Source of the DNA: Prorocentrum cordatum
Lineage: Eukaryota > Sar > Dinophyceae > Prorocentrales > Prorocentraceae
Assembly (NCBI GenBank): GCA_963575745.1
Contig: CAUYUJ010014620.1
Span: 1-64,000, forward strand
Length of the DNA stretch: 64,000 nucleotides
Direction: 5' to 3'
Shown here: one piece after another, positions 21,451 to 32,376 of the stretch
Layout of the letters: each line of letters begins with the position of its first letter
Position numbering within the stretch: position 1 is the stretch's first letter
Translations under genes and position numbers: made by a program
Notes under the pieces: model-generated
Database searches by the model: none
Seen by the model: the letters and a program-made list of their open reading frames with translations, nothing else
What the model was told of the DNA's origin: nothing

Positions 21451-21609
21451 TTAGGTCGGGCGTGTCCCCCTAGAGGCGAACTGTGGGCGAAAAACCAAGC
21501 ATAGTCCAAACATACCCCCAGGTGATCAAACATAGTAGAAAAATCGTCCCAAGACAATTCGTTTACCATGTTTGAACACTCCTCCTGTAGAGGCCCACGC
21601 CCGACTTAA
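21451..21609 (+). mobile_element. Family A MITE, copy A5
   Basis: A 159 bp element from TTAGGTCGGGCGTGTCCCC to CCCACGCCCGACTTAA, with tttgaacactcctcctgtag near the right end as in other copies. The flanks (TCCTAGAT and CCCCAGGA) do not match, so the duplication has decayed or a flank has rearranged. Confidence 0.82.
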
Positions 21610-21889
21610 CCCCAGGAAGCATTTAAGAACCCCCCCAGCGATATCTTAGCACCGCATTTTTATTCGATATTCCGAGGGGCCGAAATAACCGCACGATAGG
21701 TTTAGCACCCGGACACACAACAAATTCGCGGAGGCCTGGCCCCTGGGCTACAATCGAAATTCGAAATTCAAATCTGCGTGGCTCTCATGAAAGACTCAGG
21801 ATGTCGCTTGCTGCTTGGAAAATTCATGCAAAGAAGGCCCAGAGGGGAAACCCCAGGTGACTTGGGCCCTGACAGGCCTTGGGCCCCGA
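21610..21889. other. Short intergenic segment
   Basis: Somewhat AT-richer unique sequence; nothing recognised. Confidence 0.5.
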
Positions 21890-22075
21890 GGGAAGGAGGG
21901 GGGCGCGGGAGGAGGGGGAGGAGGAGGAGGAGGAGGAGGAGGAGGAGGAGGGGGAGGAGGAGGAGGAGGAGGAGGAGGAGGAGGAGGAGGAGGAGGAGGA
22001 GGAGGGGGCAGGAGGAAGTTCGTGGGTGGAGGAGAGGAGGAGGAGGAGGATGAGGAGGAGGAGGAGGAGGAGGGC
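21890..22075 (+). repeat. (GGA)n tract
   Basis: Purine tract of gga/ggaggag units, interrupted once near 22,010 by aagttcgtgggt. Confidence 0.93.
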
Positions 22076-22436
22076 TCCTGGTGCCAGGTAACGCTTCCAG
22101 GGTGCGGAAGGGTTATCGATTTGCCGGAAGGGGGGGGGGGGGGTTCTTAAATGCTTCCTGGGGTTACTCGACCCTGGATGGAGTCCAAGAAGTAGATTGG
22201 GCCGGAGGCTCGCGCCGCACCGCGGAGACCTCGGCGCCGCACCCACGATGCACCGTCGACGTCGGCGATACTAGGGCGCAAACAAACATACCTCACTTTT
22301 GACCACCCTCGCTTCCAAGAGATACCAAGCGACGCCAAACTACGGCCTGCGCTGGTCAGGCCGCTTGAAGAGGAGGCGTGTGGTATGACTTGGTTTTGCC
22401 TGGAAGCGAAAGCGGGGTAGGTAATTCACGCTCTGA
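22076..22436. other. Intergenic; fragment of family C
   Basis: gcgccgcacccacgatgcac followed by cgtcgacgtcggcgat near 22,235-22,270 resembles the core of family C. The rest is unique. Confidence 0.45.
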
Positions 22437-22662
22437 GATACACCGGCGACGCCGACGTGGAGCAGATCGGGCCCCACACCGAACCGCCTCGGCGATGCGT
22501 CGGCGACGCGGCGCGATGCTCCGACCCCGCAGGAGGAGGAGGAGGAGGAGGAGGAGGAGGAGGAGGAGGAGTAGAGGAGGAGGGGGAGGGAGGGGGAAGA
22601 GGAAGGAGGAGGAGGGGGAGGGGGGAAGAGGAGGAGGAGGAGAAGGAGGAGGAGGAGAGTCC
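22437..22662 (+). repeat. Family C half-element (C4) followed by (GGA)n
   Basis: 22,437-22,530 (cgacgtggagcagatcgggc, gcctcggcgatgcgtcggcg, gcgatgctccgacccc) is the core and right half of family C. Its right end is replaced by gga repeats at 22,533-22,662. Confidence 0.7.
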
Positions 22663-22774
22663 CGGCGCCGGTGTGGGGCCACCCGCGGGCCCGTCGTGCC
22701 ACCTCGTCGCGCGGAGGCGGGCGAAGCGCGCAGGAGGGGCCCCACGGGCCAAGAGTTCATGGGGCCCATGGACA

Positions 22775-22777
22775 CAC

Positions 22778-22828
<51 letters not shown>

Positions 22829-22910
22829 AAAACACAAACACACACACAAATATACACACAGACACAGACACAGGCACAGACACAGACACATACACACATA
22901 CACACAGGTC
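22775..22910 (+). repeat. (TA)n and (CA)n compound microsatellite
   Basis: tatatata to about 22,815, then acacacac variants to 22,910. Confidence 0.95.
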
Positions 22911-22914
22911 CCCG

Positions 22915-23045
22915 GATTCTCCAGGCTTTCCCATATCTGCTGGGTTCTGGTATTCCCCCCCCACTTCCCATGTTTCCCTTTATTTTCCTGGGAATCGACG
23001 GTTCATGGTGTCTGTGTGTCTTTCCCCTCCGGAAGAGTGGCTTGC
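22915..23045 (+). repeat. Dispersed repeat R, copy 2
   Basis: Same order as the copy at 1250-1400: a C-run, cccatgtttccctttatttt, cctgggaatcgacgg, tggtgtctgtgtgtc, ctccggaagagtgg. Confidence 0.7.
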
Positions 23046-23300
23046 AGGCCAAGACGCCACCGAAAGGCCACAAAGGAGCACCAAGAGGTACGATAACAGC
23101 AACGAAGCAACAGGAATGATGTCGAGCGCCGCGTCATGATTCGGACAAGCCTCGTGAAGTGCAGCCCTGGAGGCGCAAGAGTTTATGTCGGGGTCGGCGG
23201 ATGCGGCGTAATCCTATAGAATCGACGACTCATGGTGTCTGTGTGTTTTTCCCCTCTGGAAGAGTGACTTGCGCAGATCTTCAGCGACCTGTCTCGTTCC
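23046..23300. other. Intergenic with repeat R fragment (copy 3)
   Basis: 23,212-23,275 repeats the right half of R (agaatcgacgactcatggtg, tctgtgtgtt, ctctggaagagtgactt). The rest is unique. Confidence 0.6.
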
Positions 23301-23469
23301 ATGCTAGGGGAACAAAAAGTGGCATAAACATAAAAACTCGGAGGTCCGCGCGGATTTCTCGGGTCGGCGCTGGACCCCCCTCCCTGGCGCGCGGAGCGCG
23401 CCAGGGGCGGCGCCGGAGGCGCCGCCACTTTTTGTTTTTATGTTTATGCCACTTTTGTTCCCCTAGCAT
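23301..23469 (+). mobile_element. Hairpin MITE, 169 bp
   Basis: The left arm (atgctaggggaacaaaaagt then ggcataaacataaaaac) is matched by its reverse complement at the right end, with one A-run length difference. The GC-rich middle contains gcgccggaggcgcc and ggcgcgcggagcgcgcc palindromes. The whole sequence can fold into one stem. No ORF. Confidence 0.85.
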
Positions 23470-23716
23470 TACAAGCCTCGAACTTATCCCTATCCCTAAG
23501 ATTGACACGACAAAAAACGATGACAATCTTAGGGATGCGCCTTCAAGAAATAAGAGAATACCTAAGATTGGCATCGTGATGAGGAGATACCCAGGCTGGT
23601 AATCGCATGCAGGCGCTCTCCCTCGGTGCCGGCCTCCCGGGCCCGCCGACGGGCTGTGGCCCACCGACGGGCCCAGGGGCGCCGCTGGAGGCGCCGCCAC
23701 GTGCTGAGGCCACCTC
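23470..23716. other. Intergenic with partial inverted repeats
   Basis: ccctaagattg and caatcttaggg (about 23,495 and 23,525), then cctaagattggcatcg, suggest another small fold-back unit. No gene recognised. Confidence 0.5.
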
Positions 23717-24028
23717 CTCCCTCCTCCCTCCTCCTCCTCCTCCTCCCTCCTCCCTCCTCCCCCTCCTCCCTCCTCCTCCCTCCCCCCTCCTCCCTCCTCC
23801 CTCCTCCCTCCTCCTACTCCTCTTCCTCCTCCTCCTCCTCCCCTCCCTCCTGCCTCCCTCCCTCCCTCCCTGCCTCCCTCCTCCCTCCTCCCTCCTGCCT
23901 CCCTGCCTCCCTCCCTCCCTCCCTCCCTCCCTCCCTCCCTCCTCCTCCTCCTCCTCCCTCCCTCCTCCTCCTCCTCCTCCTCCTCCTCCCTCCTCCTCCT
24001 CCTCCTCCTCCTCCTCCTCCTCCTCCTC
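23717..24028 (+). repeat. (TCC)n/(CCCT)n pyrimidine tract, 310 bp
   Basis: ctcctc and ccctccct units with scattered ctgc. Simple repeat. Confidence 0.95.
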
Positions 24029-24228
24029 ACCCTGGACTGCTCGGGAGGCCCGTCGAGGCCAGCTGGGAGAGTGCCTGGGGGGCTGCCCGTGCGCGGCCCG
24101 CAGCCTTGCCAGGCGGCGCACGCCCTGTGCGATCCCGTGCAGGACAGCCGCGGCGCGCCTGAGCTGGAGCAAAGCGCGAGATCGGACTGGACAGGAAACG
24201 GATGTGATTAGAGGGAAAAGAGCGATGC
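24029..24228. other. Short intergenic segment
   Basis: Nothing recognised. Confidence 0.5.
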
Positions 24229-24358
24229 ACATACACCGATCCTGGCCAGGCCCATCCTGAGCCCAGGACCGGTGCATACGCCCTCCTACCTTGGCCAGGA
24301 AGGCATGTGCATCGATCATGGGTCGAGGATGGGCCTTGCCAGGATCGGTGCATGTGCA
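24225..24358 (+). repeat. Palindromic repeat with CCTGGCCAGG cores
   Basis: gatgcacatacaccgatcct, ggccaggcccatcctgag on the left is matched in reverse complement by ggatgggccttgccaggatc, ggtgcatgtgca on the right. A central cttggccaggaaggcatgtg, catcgatcatgg adds a third related piece. It resembles a fold-back element. Confidence 0.7.
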
Positions 24359-24359
24359 G

Positions 24360-25784
24360 AATTCTCTTCGCCCGAGGGCTCGGCAACGAGCCGTCCCGAG
24401 TCGAATGGGAACCCGATCGCCGCGCCTGGCTCTGGCTGGCCCTGGCCGATGCCGGTCAACCGAGCCGTCGAGGCGGAATCGCGGCCCCCGCCGTCAAATC
24501 GAGTCGCACCGGATACGACTGTCGGCGGCCCTGAGCGGCCAGTCACGCATCTACCACCAAGCCCACACGCAGAGCGGGCGCGCTCACGAGCGGCATCCTC
24601 GCATCTCGCGTTCTGTATGCCGTGCTCCGCGACTGGCCTTCTCACACTGTCGGGATATCTTTCGCACGGCTACAGTGGAGGTCGGTCTACAAGAAGCCTT
24701 CCACGGGAAACCCAACCCTGAGACCCCAGGGCGTCCATTGATTCCTGGTGTGGGAGCGTCGCGCTTCCCACAGCAGAACCGTCGAAACCCACGAAACCCA
24801 GGGCACCCTGGAGGCAAGCAGGGTGCTTCTTGGTGTGGGCCCCCACTGTAGAGTGCCCCCACGTGTCCGCGCTCCCCCTCCTCCCCCCTCCCCCTCCCCC
24901 CCCCCTCCCCTCCCCCCCCCCCCCTCCCCCCTCCCCCTCCCCCCTCCCCCCTCCTTCACAATTACTAAATATGAAAATACTCTCCCTCTTCCCCTGATGG
25001 CGTCCGGTGATGGCCGCGCACCCTCCGCGTACTGTTTTTTTACACACAGGATGCCTGGGAAATTCCCGGGAAACGACGACTCTCGCTGAGGCGCCGGCGT
25101 CATTTTTTTCCAAAATGCTGCTCTCGTTGAGGCGCCGGCCTCATTTCTGCTCCCGAATCGTTCCGAATCGTGCTCCCGCTGCAGCGTGGGCCTCATTTTC
25201 GGATCGGTGTTTGGCCTCCGTCGTTCAGGATGGCGTTCTCGCCCCAGCGCGGGCCTTTTTTCTCGCGCGCCCATCCGCCCCACCACCCACCACCACCACC
25301 ACGACAACCACGCACACACGCACGCACGCACGCACGTGCACCACCACCCACTACGCACGCGCGCGCGGAGCCACAGGTCCGCTACGACACGCGTCCGCGG
25401 ATAGAGAAAATCAGCGCCATGGTAAGGGATGGGAGGGAGGGGTAGGACGTCAGATATGACGCGAGCGCACCTAGCTTGTCCCTCCCCCTCCCCCTTCCCC
25501 CCCCCCCCCCCTCCCCCCCCCCCCTCCCACTCCCCTCTCCCCCTCCCCCCCCCTGCCTCGGAGGGCCGACGCCGTGGGAATCCAAAGCCTCCCTCCTTCT
25601 CCACGCCGACGGGCCGGCAGGCGGCACGCGCGCGCTCGCCCCGACCGACCGAAGGCCAGCAGACAACACTCCAACCCTCCTGTGCCTCGCAGGTGCACGG
25701 CCTCCAGTCTCGCTCCGACGGCCGCCCCATCCCCGAAGACGGGCTCAAGTACCCCTTGAAGCCTCTGGGGAGCTTGGTAGTCAC
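24360..25784. other. Intergenic; two C-rich tracts and a CACG tract
   Basis: C-rich ccccctccccc tracts lie at 24,878-24,955 and 25,478-25,557, and a cgcacgcacgcacgca tract at 25,310-25,340. About 25,080-25,200 has gctgaggcgccggc in two copies (a loose ~55-bp repeat). No convincing gene. Confidence 0.55.
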
Positions 25785-25896
25785 TTGCCGTCGCTCGGAC
25801 GTCCATTTCCCGTGCGTGTTTTTTTTGCTCGATGGTCCAGGATGGTCCTCGATGGTTCTTGCCGAAGAAAAATGCACACGTCCGAGCGATGCCAAG
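25785..25896 (+). mobile_element. Family E compact TIR element, copy E1
   Basis: The ends gtcgctcggacgtccattt and aatgcacacgtccgagcgat are inverted, with gatggtccaggatggtcctc, gatggttcttgcc between them. About 110 bp, no ORF. It is the uninterrupted form of the element at 20,927-21,260. Confidence 0.75.
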
Positions 25897-25981
25897 GTCA
25901 TGCTTCCCTTTGGCTCCCCTCGCAGTGCACCAGCTCCTGGCACTGCGCAGTGGCCGCGTGCCTGCCCGAGGCCAACCATCG

Positions 25982-26206
25982 AGGCCCCCTAGACGGGGTC
26001 GGAGCACATGGGGGCGGAGGCCCCCGCCGCCTCGCCGACACATCGGCGGTGCGTCGGCGATGCACTGGCGATGCATCGCCGACGTCGGCGATGCCTCGGC
26101 GACGTCGGCGTGGAGCAGATCGGGCTCCACGTCGAGCCGCCTCGGCGATGCATCGGCGGTGCGCCGCGATGCTCCGACCCCATCTGCTCCGACCCCATCT
26201 GCGAGA
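25982..26206 (+). mobile_element. Family C TIR element, copy C2
   Basis: Left aggccccctagacggggtcg; right gctccgaccccatctgctcc then gaccccatctg. The core gtggagcagatcgggctcca, cgtcgagccgc is flanked by cgatgcatcg motifs. About 225 bp. Closely related to C1 and C3. Confidence 0.8.
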
Positions 26207-26889
26207 AGCGTTTCACCGGTCCCCATCCCCAGCGGCGTGGCCTTGGCCCCACTGGCCGATTCACCCCCCTGGATGGCGATATAGGTCGTTTCCTTCGGGT
26301 TTCGAGGGGTGTCTCCCCAACTGGGGTGGTAATTTGGTGGGGGTCTCGAAGGGAATAGGGATGGACAACCAGGCTCACTGAGGCGGCGTCCTGGGACACC
26401 AAGCAACGCCCGAGGCGGGACAGTCCCGGGGGGGCGCCGGTCCCCCCCCGGAGATCCGGGCGCTGCAGCTCTTGTCACAACGAGCTCTTCGCCCGGCTTC
26501 GGGCCCTGGGATGGTCACAGACGTCGGGGGCGCGCGAACATGGATTAGCGATCCATGGATTTGGCGCGCGGCCGCCAAAACCATGGATCGGGGGAGGTGC
26601 CCTCCCCAAAATGCGACCGGTGCCGCCTCGCTCGGCGGCGGAAGTCTGCGAGTTCCCATGGAAACGAGACCCGTCGCTAATCCATGCCCCCTTAATCCAT
26701 GTTTGCGATCGCCTGAGTCACAGCCGGTAGAGGGAAACAATTACTGAACACTCCCCCTCCGTCCCAACTCAAAGTTGGCACGCGCGGGGGCGACTGCGGT
26801 CGAGGTGCAACTCGTCAGACCCACCGCCAACTTTGAGCATTGGGGGGAGGGGGAGCCGTTGATAGATGAATGTGGCATGAGTCTTCGCT
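26207..26889. other. Intergenic; possible small inverted element at 26,530-26,708
   Basis: gaacatggattagcgatcca near 26,530 and tcgctaatccatg plus ttaatccatgtttgc near 26,670-26,708 are inverted, suggesting a ~180 bp fold-back element. The remainder is unique. Confidence 0.5.
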
Positions 26890-27605
26890 ATTTTTCTCAA
26901 CTGTCCTGTGGTGTTGGGTCCTCGTTTTGAAGAGACGGTCCCCGCGTTCCTCATTCCTGCCTCCTCCCTCCTCCATCATCATCGTCATCACCCGTTCCAG
27001 CACACCCCTCACACGTTTCGTGGTCCCATAGGGAGCTCCACCGAAGGCCCAAATGCCAGCGTTCGCATGCACCCACCGCACCCATCGTGGCACACCCCTC
27101 ACACGTTTCGTGGCCCCACAGGGAGCCCCAGAAGGCGAAAATGCTAGCGCTCGCATGCGCCCACCGCGCCCATCTTGGCACACCACCACACGGAGCCCCA
27201 TCGACGGCCCAAATGCCAGCGATCGCACGCGCCCCGCGCACCCATTTTGGCACGCCCCTCACACGTTTCGTGGCCCCACAGGGAGCGCTACCGAAGGCCC
27301 AAATGCCAGCGTTCGCATGCGCCTCCGCACCCATTTTGGCACGCCCCTCACACGCTTCGTGGTCCCATAGGGAGCCCCTCCGAAGGCCCAAATGCCAGCG
27401 TTCGCCCACCGCACCCATCTTGGCACACCCCTCATATGTTTCGTGGCCCAAATGCCAGCGGTCGCATGCGCCCACCGCACCCATCTTGGCACGCCCTTCA
27501 CACGTTTCGCGGCCCCATAAGGAGCTCCTTCGAATGCGGTGCATACAACGACGGCGCTCACAACTGCATATGGTTGGGTCCTTCGCCAGGCTAATTTTCG
27601 GAGGC
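26890..27605 (-). mobile_element. Dispersed repeat I, copy I1, with internal minisatellite
   Basis: Minus orientation of the unit at 31,540-32,180. One edge carries gtgttgggtcctcgttttga (26,912 on) and the other actgcatatggttgggtcc (27,565). Between them are about seven copies of a ~75-90 bp unit containing cacccctcacacgtttcgtg, gtcccatagggagct and aaggcccaaatgccagcg. Reading frames through the array are repeat artefacts. Confidence 0.8.
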
Positions 27606-28489
27606 CTGGATTGACCGGGCTCGACACATGACGCAGAAATGCGGGGTCAAGTAGTCGAATTGTGATATCTCGCGGTGTTGTAATGTTTGCGCAGCGTCTG
27701 GTCTGATGGCAATATTGGAGGCTGCCGGGCCGGGGCCCCGCAATTCGCCCTTCGGGGGCACTCTTGGGCCCGCCTTGAGGCCCTCGTGGGCGCCGCTCTG
27801 GGGCCCACTGTTCGACCCCTATCAAGGCCTCGGGGCCCCGATGCTGCCGCCATCTGCAATTTTCTCGCCTGCTCCTTGGGGCCCTGACTCCCCAACCCAT
27901 CCTCCCCACGGGGGCAACTCAGAGGCCCGCTTCTGGTCACTGGAATCATCGGGCAACGATGGGACGCCGCAAGCATGGCGTGGCTGCCAGAGGCAGGCAT
28001 CACTGAGATGTACTGTGCTTGCCGCAAGTGAGACAGGACTGCCTCGGGTAGGGCGCCATCACGACCTGGTAAGTCGAACTGGGTCTCTAAGAGTACATCG
28101 GGACACCCTCCTGAAGTCGGTCGGGGACAGAGAGCACAGCAGAACATCGGCCTGGCCTGCCTCCCCACCCAAACATCCGACCTCACGAGATGTTCGTGAC
28201 GCGGGCCCCCAGAGCTCTTGATCACACCCCGTGGGCGTTTCATCCTGAAGCGTTATTGTGGCCCTGGGGCCAGAATGAGGCTTTGCTTACTTGGGAGGAT
28301 ACAAGCGGGGGGAAGAGAGGGTGCGCAAGCTCGGTCGATGAGCCTATGAAGACCCCTCGCTCCGCAAACGGAGACGGATGGCGTGCGACAGTACGGCAAC
28401 AAGAAGCTAGTGTGCAAGAGCTCTTTTGTGAATGGGGCTGAAGAGCACAAGGAAAGGGAACCCTGCAGAAGGCGCACCCCCTTTGCAGT
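27606..28489. other. Intergenic, no gene recognised
   Basis: Mixed unique sequence. An open frame near 27.7-28.2 kb shows no motif or family that I recognise. Confidence 0.45.
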
Positions 28490-28572
28490 GGAGGGGAAGG
28501 AGGAGGAGGAGGAGAAGGAGGAGGAGGAGGAGGAAGAGGAGAAGGAGGAGGAGGAAGAGGAGGAGGAGCCCT
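28490..28572 (+). repeat. (GGA)n/(GAAGGA) tract
   Basis: gga and aggaag units. A complementary tcc tract at 28,738-28,784 lies 170 bp downstream, so the two can pair. Confidence 0.9.
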
Positions 28573-28894
28573 CGGCAACGTGCCCCGCCCCAGGGGGCAC
28601 CTGCCGAGGATGAGGCGGAAGAGGACTCCAGTATCCGACGGCATGACCTTCTCAATCGGGCGTCTTTCCTCTGGATCTCGGCCCTCGGCGCCCCACCTCC
28701 GCGCCCCGGGGCCGTCGGAAAGGAATCCGGGCTGAAACACCTCCTCCTCCTCCTCCTCCTCCTCCTCCTCCTCCTCCTCCGGGGAGGCGGTCGGGGCTTC
28801 GAGGGCCGCAGGCGGAACAAAGTCAGACCGGCGGGTGCCAGGGGAGGCGTCGGCTACGCGCATTCAGCGGGACCGACCGTCGGGCCTACCACGG
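28573..28894. other. Intergenic with (TCC)n tract
   Basis: 28,738-28,784 is a perfect cctcct tract; the rest is unique. Confidence 0.6.
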
Positions 28895-29045
28895 AATGTT
28901 CTTAGAACCCCCAAAAACGTTCTAAGAGCATAAACGATGTTCTTAGAACAGAAGTCCGATGTGTTAAAACAAGATAGTCCCAGCCAGACATGTTCCAAGA
29001 ACATGTCGTGGAAGCCGCGAAAGGCTCTTAGAACATTGTTTGGTA
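28895..29045 (+). repeat. Palindrome cluster TTCTTAGAAC
   Basis: gaatgttcttagaac begins and ctcttagaacattg ends a 150-bp segment. Inside are cgttctaagag, gatgttcttagaacag and catgttccaagaacatg. Each is a short palindrome, and the outermost pair is inverted, as in a small MITE. Confidence 0.65.
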
Positions 29046-29181
29046 GGCCTGTAGGCACGCCAGGACGCTTCGCCACTGCTTGAACGCAAGAACGGACCCT
29101 ACTCCAGGCACGAGTGACCTGCGGTGCGCGACCTTCTCGGGGGGGGGCAGCGGGCAGGCCAAACCCGAGCGCGCAGGACGC

Positions 29182-29876
29182 TGCTAGCGGCAGGTCGGAC
29201 CTGTCCCCCATACAGGCGGCTTGTGGACGAGAAATAAAAAATAGCCAAAACATGCTCCAAGAAGCGCCCAAGAGGGCTCCATGACGGCCCCAGAAGGGCC
29301 CACGACGGCCCAAGAGGCGCCCAGGATGTACCAAAATGGCCCTAGGAGTCCCCAAGAAACCCCGAGAGGCTCCAAGTGGCCCTCAAGAGGCCCCCAAAGG
29401 GCTCAAAAGCGCTCCCGAAGGCTTAGAATTTACCTCCTGCGCACCCCCCAGGAGGCCTCCAGGATGCCTCCTGCATGCCCCCCAAGAAGCCCTAAAGGCC
29501 CCCAAGAGGCTCAACAATCACCTCCAAGACGCCCCCCCAGGAGGCCTCGAAGATGCGGCGTGGAGGCCCCTCAAGAAGCATACGCAATGCCTCCAAGCTG
29601 TTTCCAAACCACTTACGTTTGAGCAAGCGCGCTGGGCGAACGCGTCCTTCTGACAGCGGGATCGTCCCGGATCGGCGGCACCGGCCGGAGCCCCTGCAAT
29701 AGGCAAAACATGCACAACAAAAAAATCAAGAATAACAAACAAAATAGTCCCCGGATAATGATATTTAATAATGAAATAAATAATAAATAATACATCAAGA
29801 ATAAACATATAACTAGAATTTGGACTATCGTTGAATATTCCTCCTGTAGATGGACAGGCCCGACTTGATGCTAGCG
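29182..29876 (+). mobile_element. Family A element with internal array, copy A6 (29,190-29,868)
   Basis: The left end GCAGGTCGGACCTGTCCCCC is a mutated family A terminus; the right end is CAGGCCCGACTTGA preceded by tgaatattcctcctgtag. TGCTAGCG is repeated exactly at 29,182-29,189 and 29,869-29,876. The 679-bp interior holds a CCCAAGAGGCC array (29,240-29,620), a short GC stretch and an AT-rich part (29,700-29,830) like the middle of compact copies. Confidence 0.88.
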
Positions 29877-30980
29877 CGTCGCTCTCAAGCATCTCGGTAC
29901 CCCAGCGTGCCGGCACCGGAGGTCGCTCCAGCGAGAAGGCACTCTCACGTTAGACGAGCGCGTTCCACTGGTCGCAGAGTTACTGCTCGCAAACGGCCTG
30001 CACCCGCCGCGGAGGATCTGCGACGTTTCACGCCGAGGCGACCGCGTGCTTTTCGGACGCTTGCGAGCAGGTGCTCTGCAATCCATGGAACGCGCTCGGT
30101 GATACGTGTAGCCGAAGCCAGCGGAAGCGTGCCGCACCCACCGGCGGCGGCCTTCGGCTGGCGCGGCTGCGTCGGCCCCCGGCTTCCTCCGCGCCTCGTC
30201 TGCCTCCCCGTCCTCGATGGCCGCCGCCGGCGCCCTGGGCGGCGGCACCAACGGGGCTGAGAATGTGAGCAATGCGTAGCGTTGGCCATGAGATGTGCCA
30301 CTATGTTACGTTCGCTATTTGTATGGAAACCTGTCTTCGTCAAGATGTTTGCGGCTTAGCGGCAAACTGCGGCAGATAGCGGCAGATGGCGGCAACCGAT
30401 TAGCGGCAAAGAGCCGCACACGCCCCGCGCCAACCGTGCGCCAGTCACCCCCTATTCGCCGCCACTGGGCGCTGAATGCCCCCTCAAACATCTCGTTGAA
30501 CCCCAAGGCGTCCATGGAATGATTTTTGCATCCTAGACGAACTCTCCCAAACCCCGGATGCCGCCGATCACAATCGATACACCAGCACGGATCGTTTCGC
30601 CTGCTCGCCAGCCCGTATTGCAGCATGCCGCGGGTGTCGGCTCAGGACGCCGCGAGTCCGACGGCCGCAGGGCGGAGCGTGCACGGCGCGGATGGCCCCC
30701 CCGCTGCCGCCAACGTCGCCGTGCGTGCCCTGTCCGCGCAGCGCGGCAATCGAAGGCGTCACGGTTCCCGACGCGCGCCGGCTAACCAGGAACAGGGGAC
30801 CCGGACCTCTTCTCGTCCCCTTTTGGCAAGGCTGTGCCGTACCCCCTTACCCCCCACGCCAAGAAGGCTGGCCCCATGCCCCCGCCCAGGGACACCTCCT
30901 GGGGGCCACGTCGGGGCCGACCTCGCAGCCACCACCGTCTCGATGCATGCGTCTGCTACCAGTGAAGGCCACAAGGAGGA
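29877..30980. other. Intergenic; short GCGGCA repeat
   Basis: 30,355-30,415 has four to five copies of tagcggca variants. The rest is unique with no recognisable gene. Confidence 0.5.
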
Positions 30981-31244
30981 ATGCCATACTGGACTGGGCT
31001 AGGTATTCTTATACTTCTGCTCACTGTGAATGCTTGTATGCTGATTTGCGTCATATGCTCGAACCGATTTTCATATTGTGTTGTGGTCAAATATAAAGCC
31101 CCACGTGGCCTCAGGATGACTTCCACGACCAACAGACATCGGTCAGACTCAAATTTCCAAACGACCCAAACTCGCCCTATGCCCAGTGGGGATCCCTCTT
31201 TGGGCTGGTTTGGTCTTTTAGGCGCAAAAGAAGGGTGGTTGTAA
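30981..31244 (+). CDS. Uncertain small ORF with one hydrophobic segment
   Basis: An ATG-initiated 87-residue frame in a locally AT-richer stretch. Residues about 7-25 are strongly hydrophobic (GLGILILLLTVNACMLICV) and could act as a membrane anchor or signal; the rest is polar with no motif. I recognise no family, see no neighbouring exon, and the length is within chance for this composition. Listed only because it starts at a true ATG and is not a translated simple repeat. Confidence 0.15.
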   Translation: MPYWTGLGILILLLTVNACMLICVICSNRFSYCVVVKYKAPRGLRMTSTTNRHRSDSNFQTTQTRPMPSGDPSLGWFGLLGAKEGWL

Positions 31245-31539
31245 TGAGGAGGAAGACCAACAGGACTCAACATAATGAAATTATCTTTTCTGTTATCCCC
31301 TCGCCTACGCTCTAGTTGAACACACGTATCCCGAATCCCTTCCCAAAGCTACCTCGACAAAACGTTCGACCCCATTCTGGCGGCGGCGACGAGGACGGGA
31401 CTAGGTCAGCAAAAGGGAAAGGAAGGGGCGGGAGAAGGAGGAAGAGGGGATATGGCTTGATGGGGCGGAAAAGGGGGGGGGGGGCAGATGGAGAAAAGGA
31501 GAGAGAGGGTGAGGGATCAGAGAACGGCACTGAGCCAGC
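31245..31539. other. Short intergenic segment
   Basis: Purine-rich aggaagagggg tract near 31,430-31,510. Nothing else. Confidence 0.5.
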
Positions 31540-32182
31540 TTGGGGAAGATAGTTATCCTGACCCAGCCATATGCAGTTGCAAACGATGCAGTTTGTTAGT
31601 CGTCTTCGGTGGAGCTCCCGATGGGGCCATGAAACGCGTGAGGAGCGTGCCGAAATGGATGCGGTTCCACCGTGCGCACGCAGCCACTGAGGCCTTCGGC
31701 GGAGCTCCCTATGAAGCCTCGAAGCGTGTGAGGGGTGTGCCGGACGGGGTGCGGGGCAGCCATGTGAACGCAATCAGTGGGGCCTTCGGTGGAGCTCCCC
31801 ATGGGGCCACGAAGCGTGCGACGGGTGTGCCGAGATGGGTGGGGCCGCCAAGCGGACGCAGCCACTGGGGCCGCAGGTGGAGCCCCGTACGTGGGGCCAC
31901 GGATCGTGTGAATGGTGCGCCAAAATGCGGGGTGGAACTGCATGCGGGCGCTGCCACTGGGGCCTTCGGTGAAGCTCCCTATGGGGCCACGAAGCGTGTG
32001 AGAGATGTGCCGAAACTGCGGGTGCGGGGCTGCCATGCGGGCGCTGCCACGTACCCTAGGTGGAGCCCCCTATTGGGGCCACGAAATGGCAGGAGGGAAG
32101 GGGAGAGGAGAGGAGAGGCGGAGACTGGGGGCGCTGCTAATTCAAAACGAAGACCCAACACCAAAGGATGGTTGGGAACAAA
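31540..32182 (+). mobile_element. Dispersed repeat I, copy I2, with internal minisatellite
   Basis: Starts with gacccagccatatgcagttg and ends with aattcaaaacgaagacccaa, caccaaaggatgg. Inside are six ~80-90 bp copies containing ggagctccctatggggccac, gaagcgtgtgaggggtgtgc and cactggggccttcggtgg. A compact relative without the array is at 45,895-46,067. Confidence 0.8.
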
Positions 32183-32376
32183 AGGAAGACGAGGACAAGC
32201 GCAAACATCCGCCAACAAATCATCCAACCGCGCGACGCCGCGCTCGCGGTTTCCCCGCCTTCCCTGAGAGAGAAAAAGAGGAGGACCAGGTGCAACAGTC
32301 AGAACAGAACAATGAGATTGCAAATGGTGCATCGGAGAGTCCGTCGAGCCGCTGTGAGCCTGTTTTTTGTTCGGGA
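32183..32376. other. Short intergenic segment
   Basis: Nothing recognised. Confidence 0.5.

Noticed and set aside
21451-21609. 8-bp duplication for family A copy A5
   Set aside because: TCCTAGAT and CCCCAGGA do not match well enough; I left the duplication uncalled.
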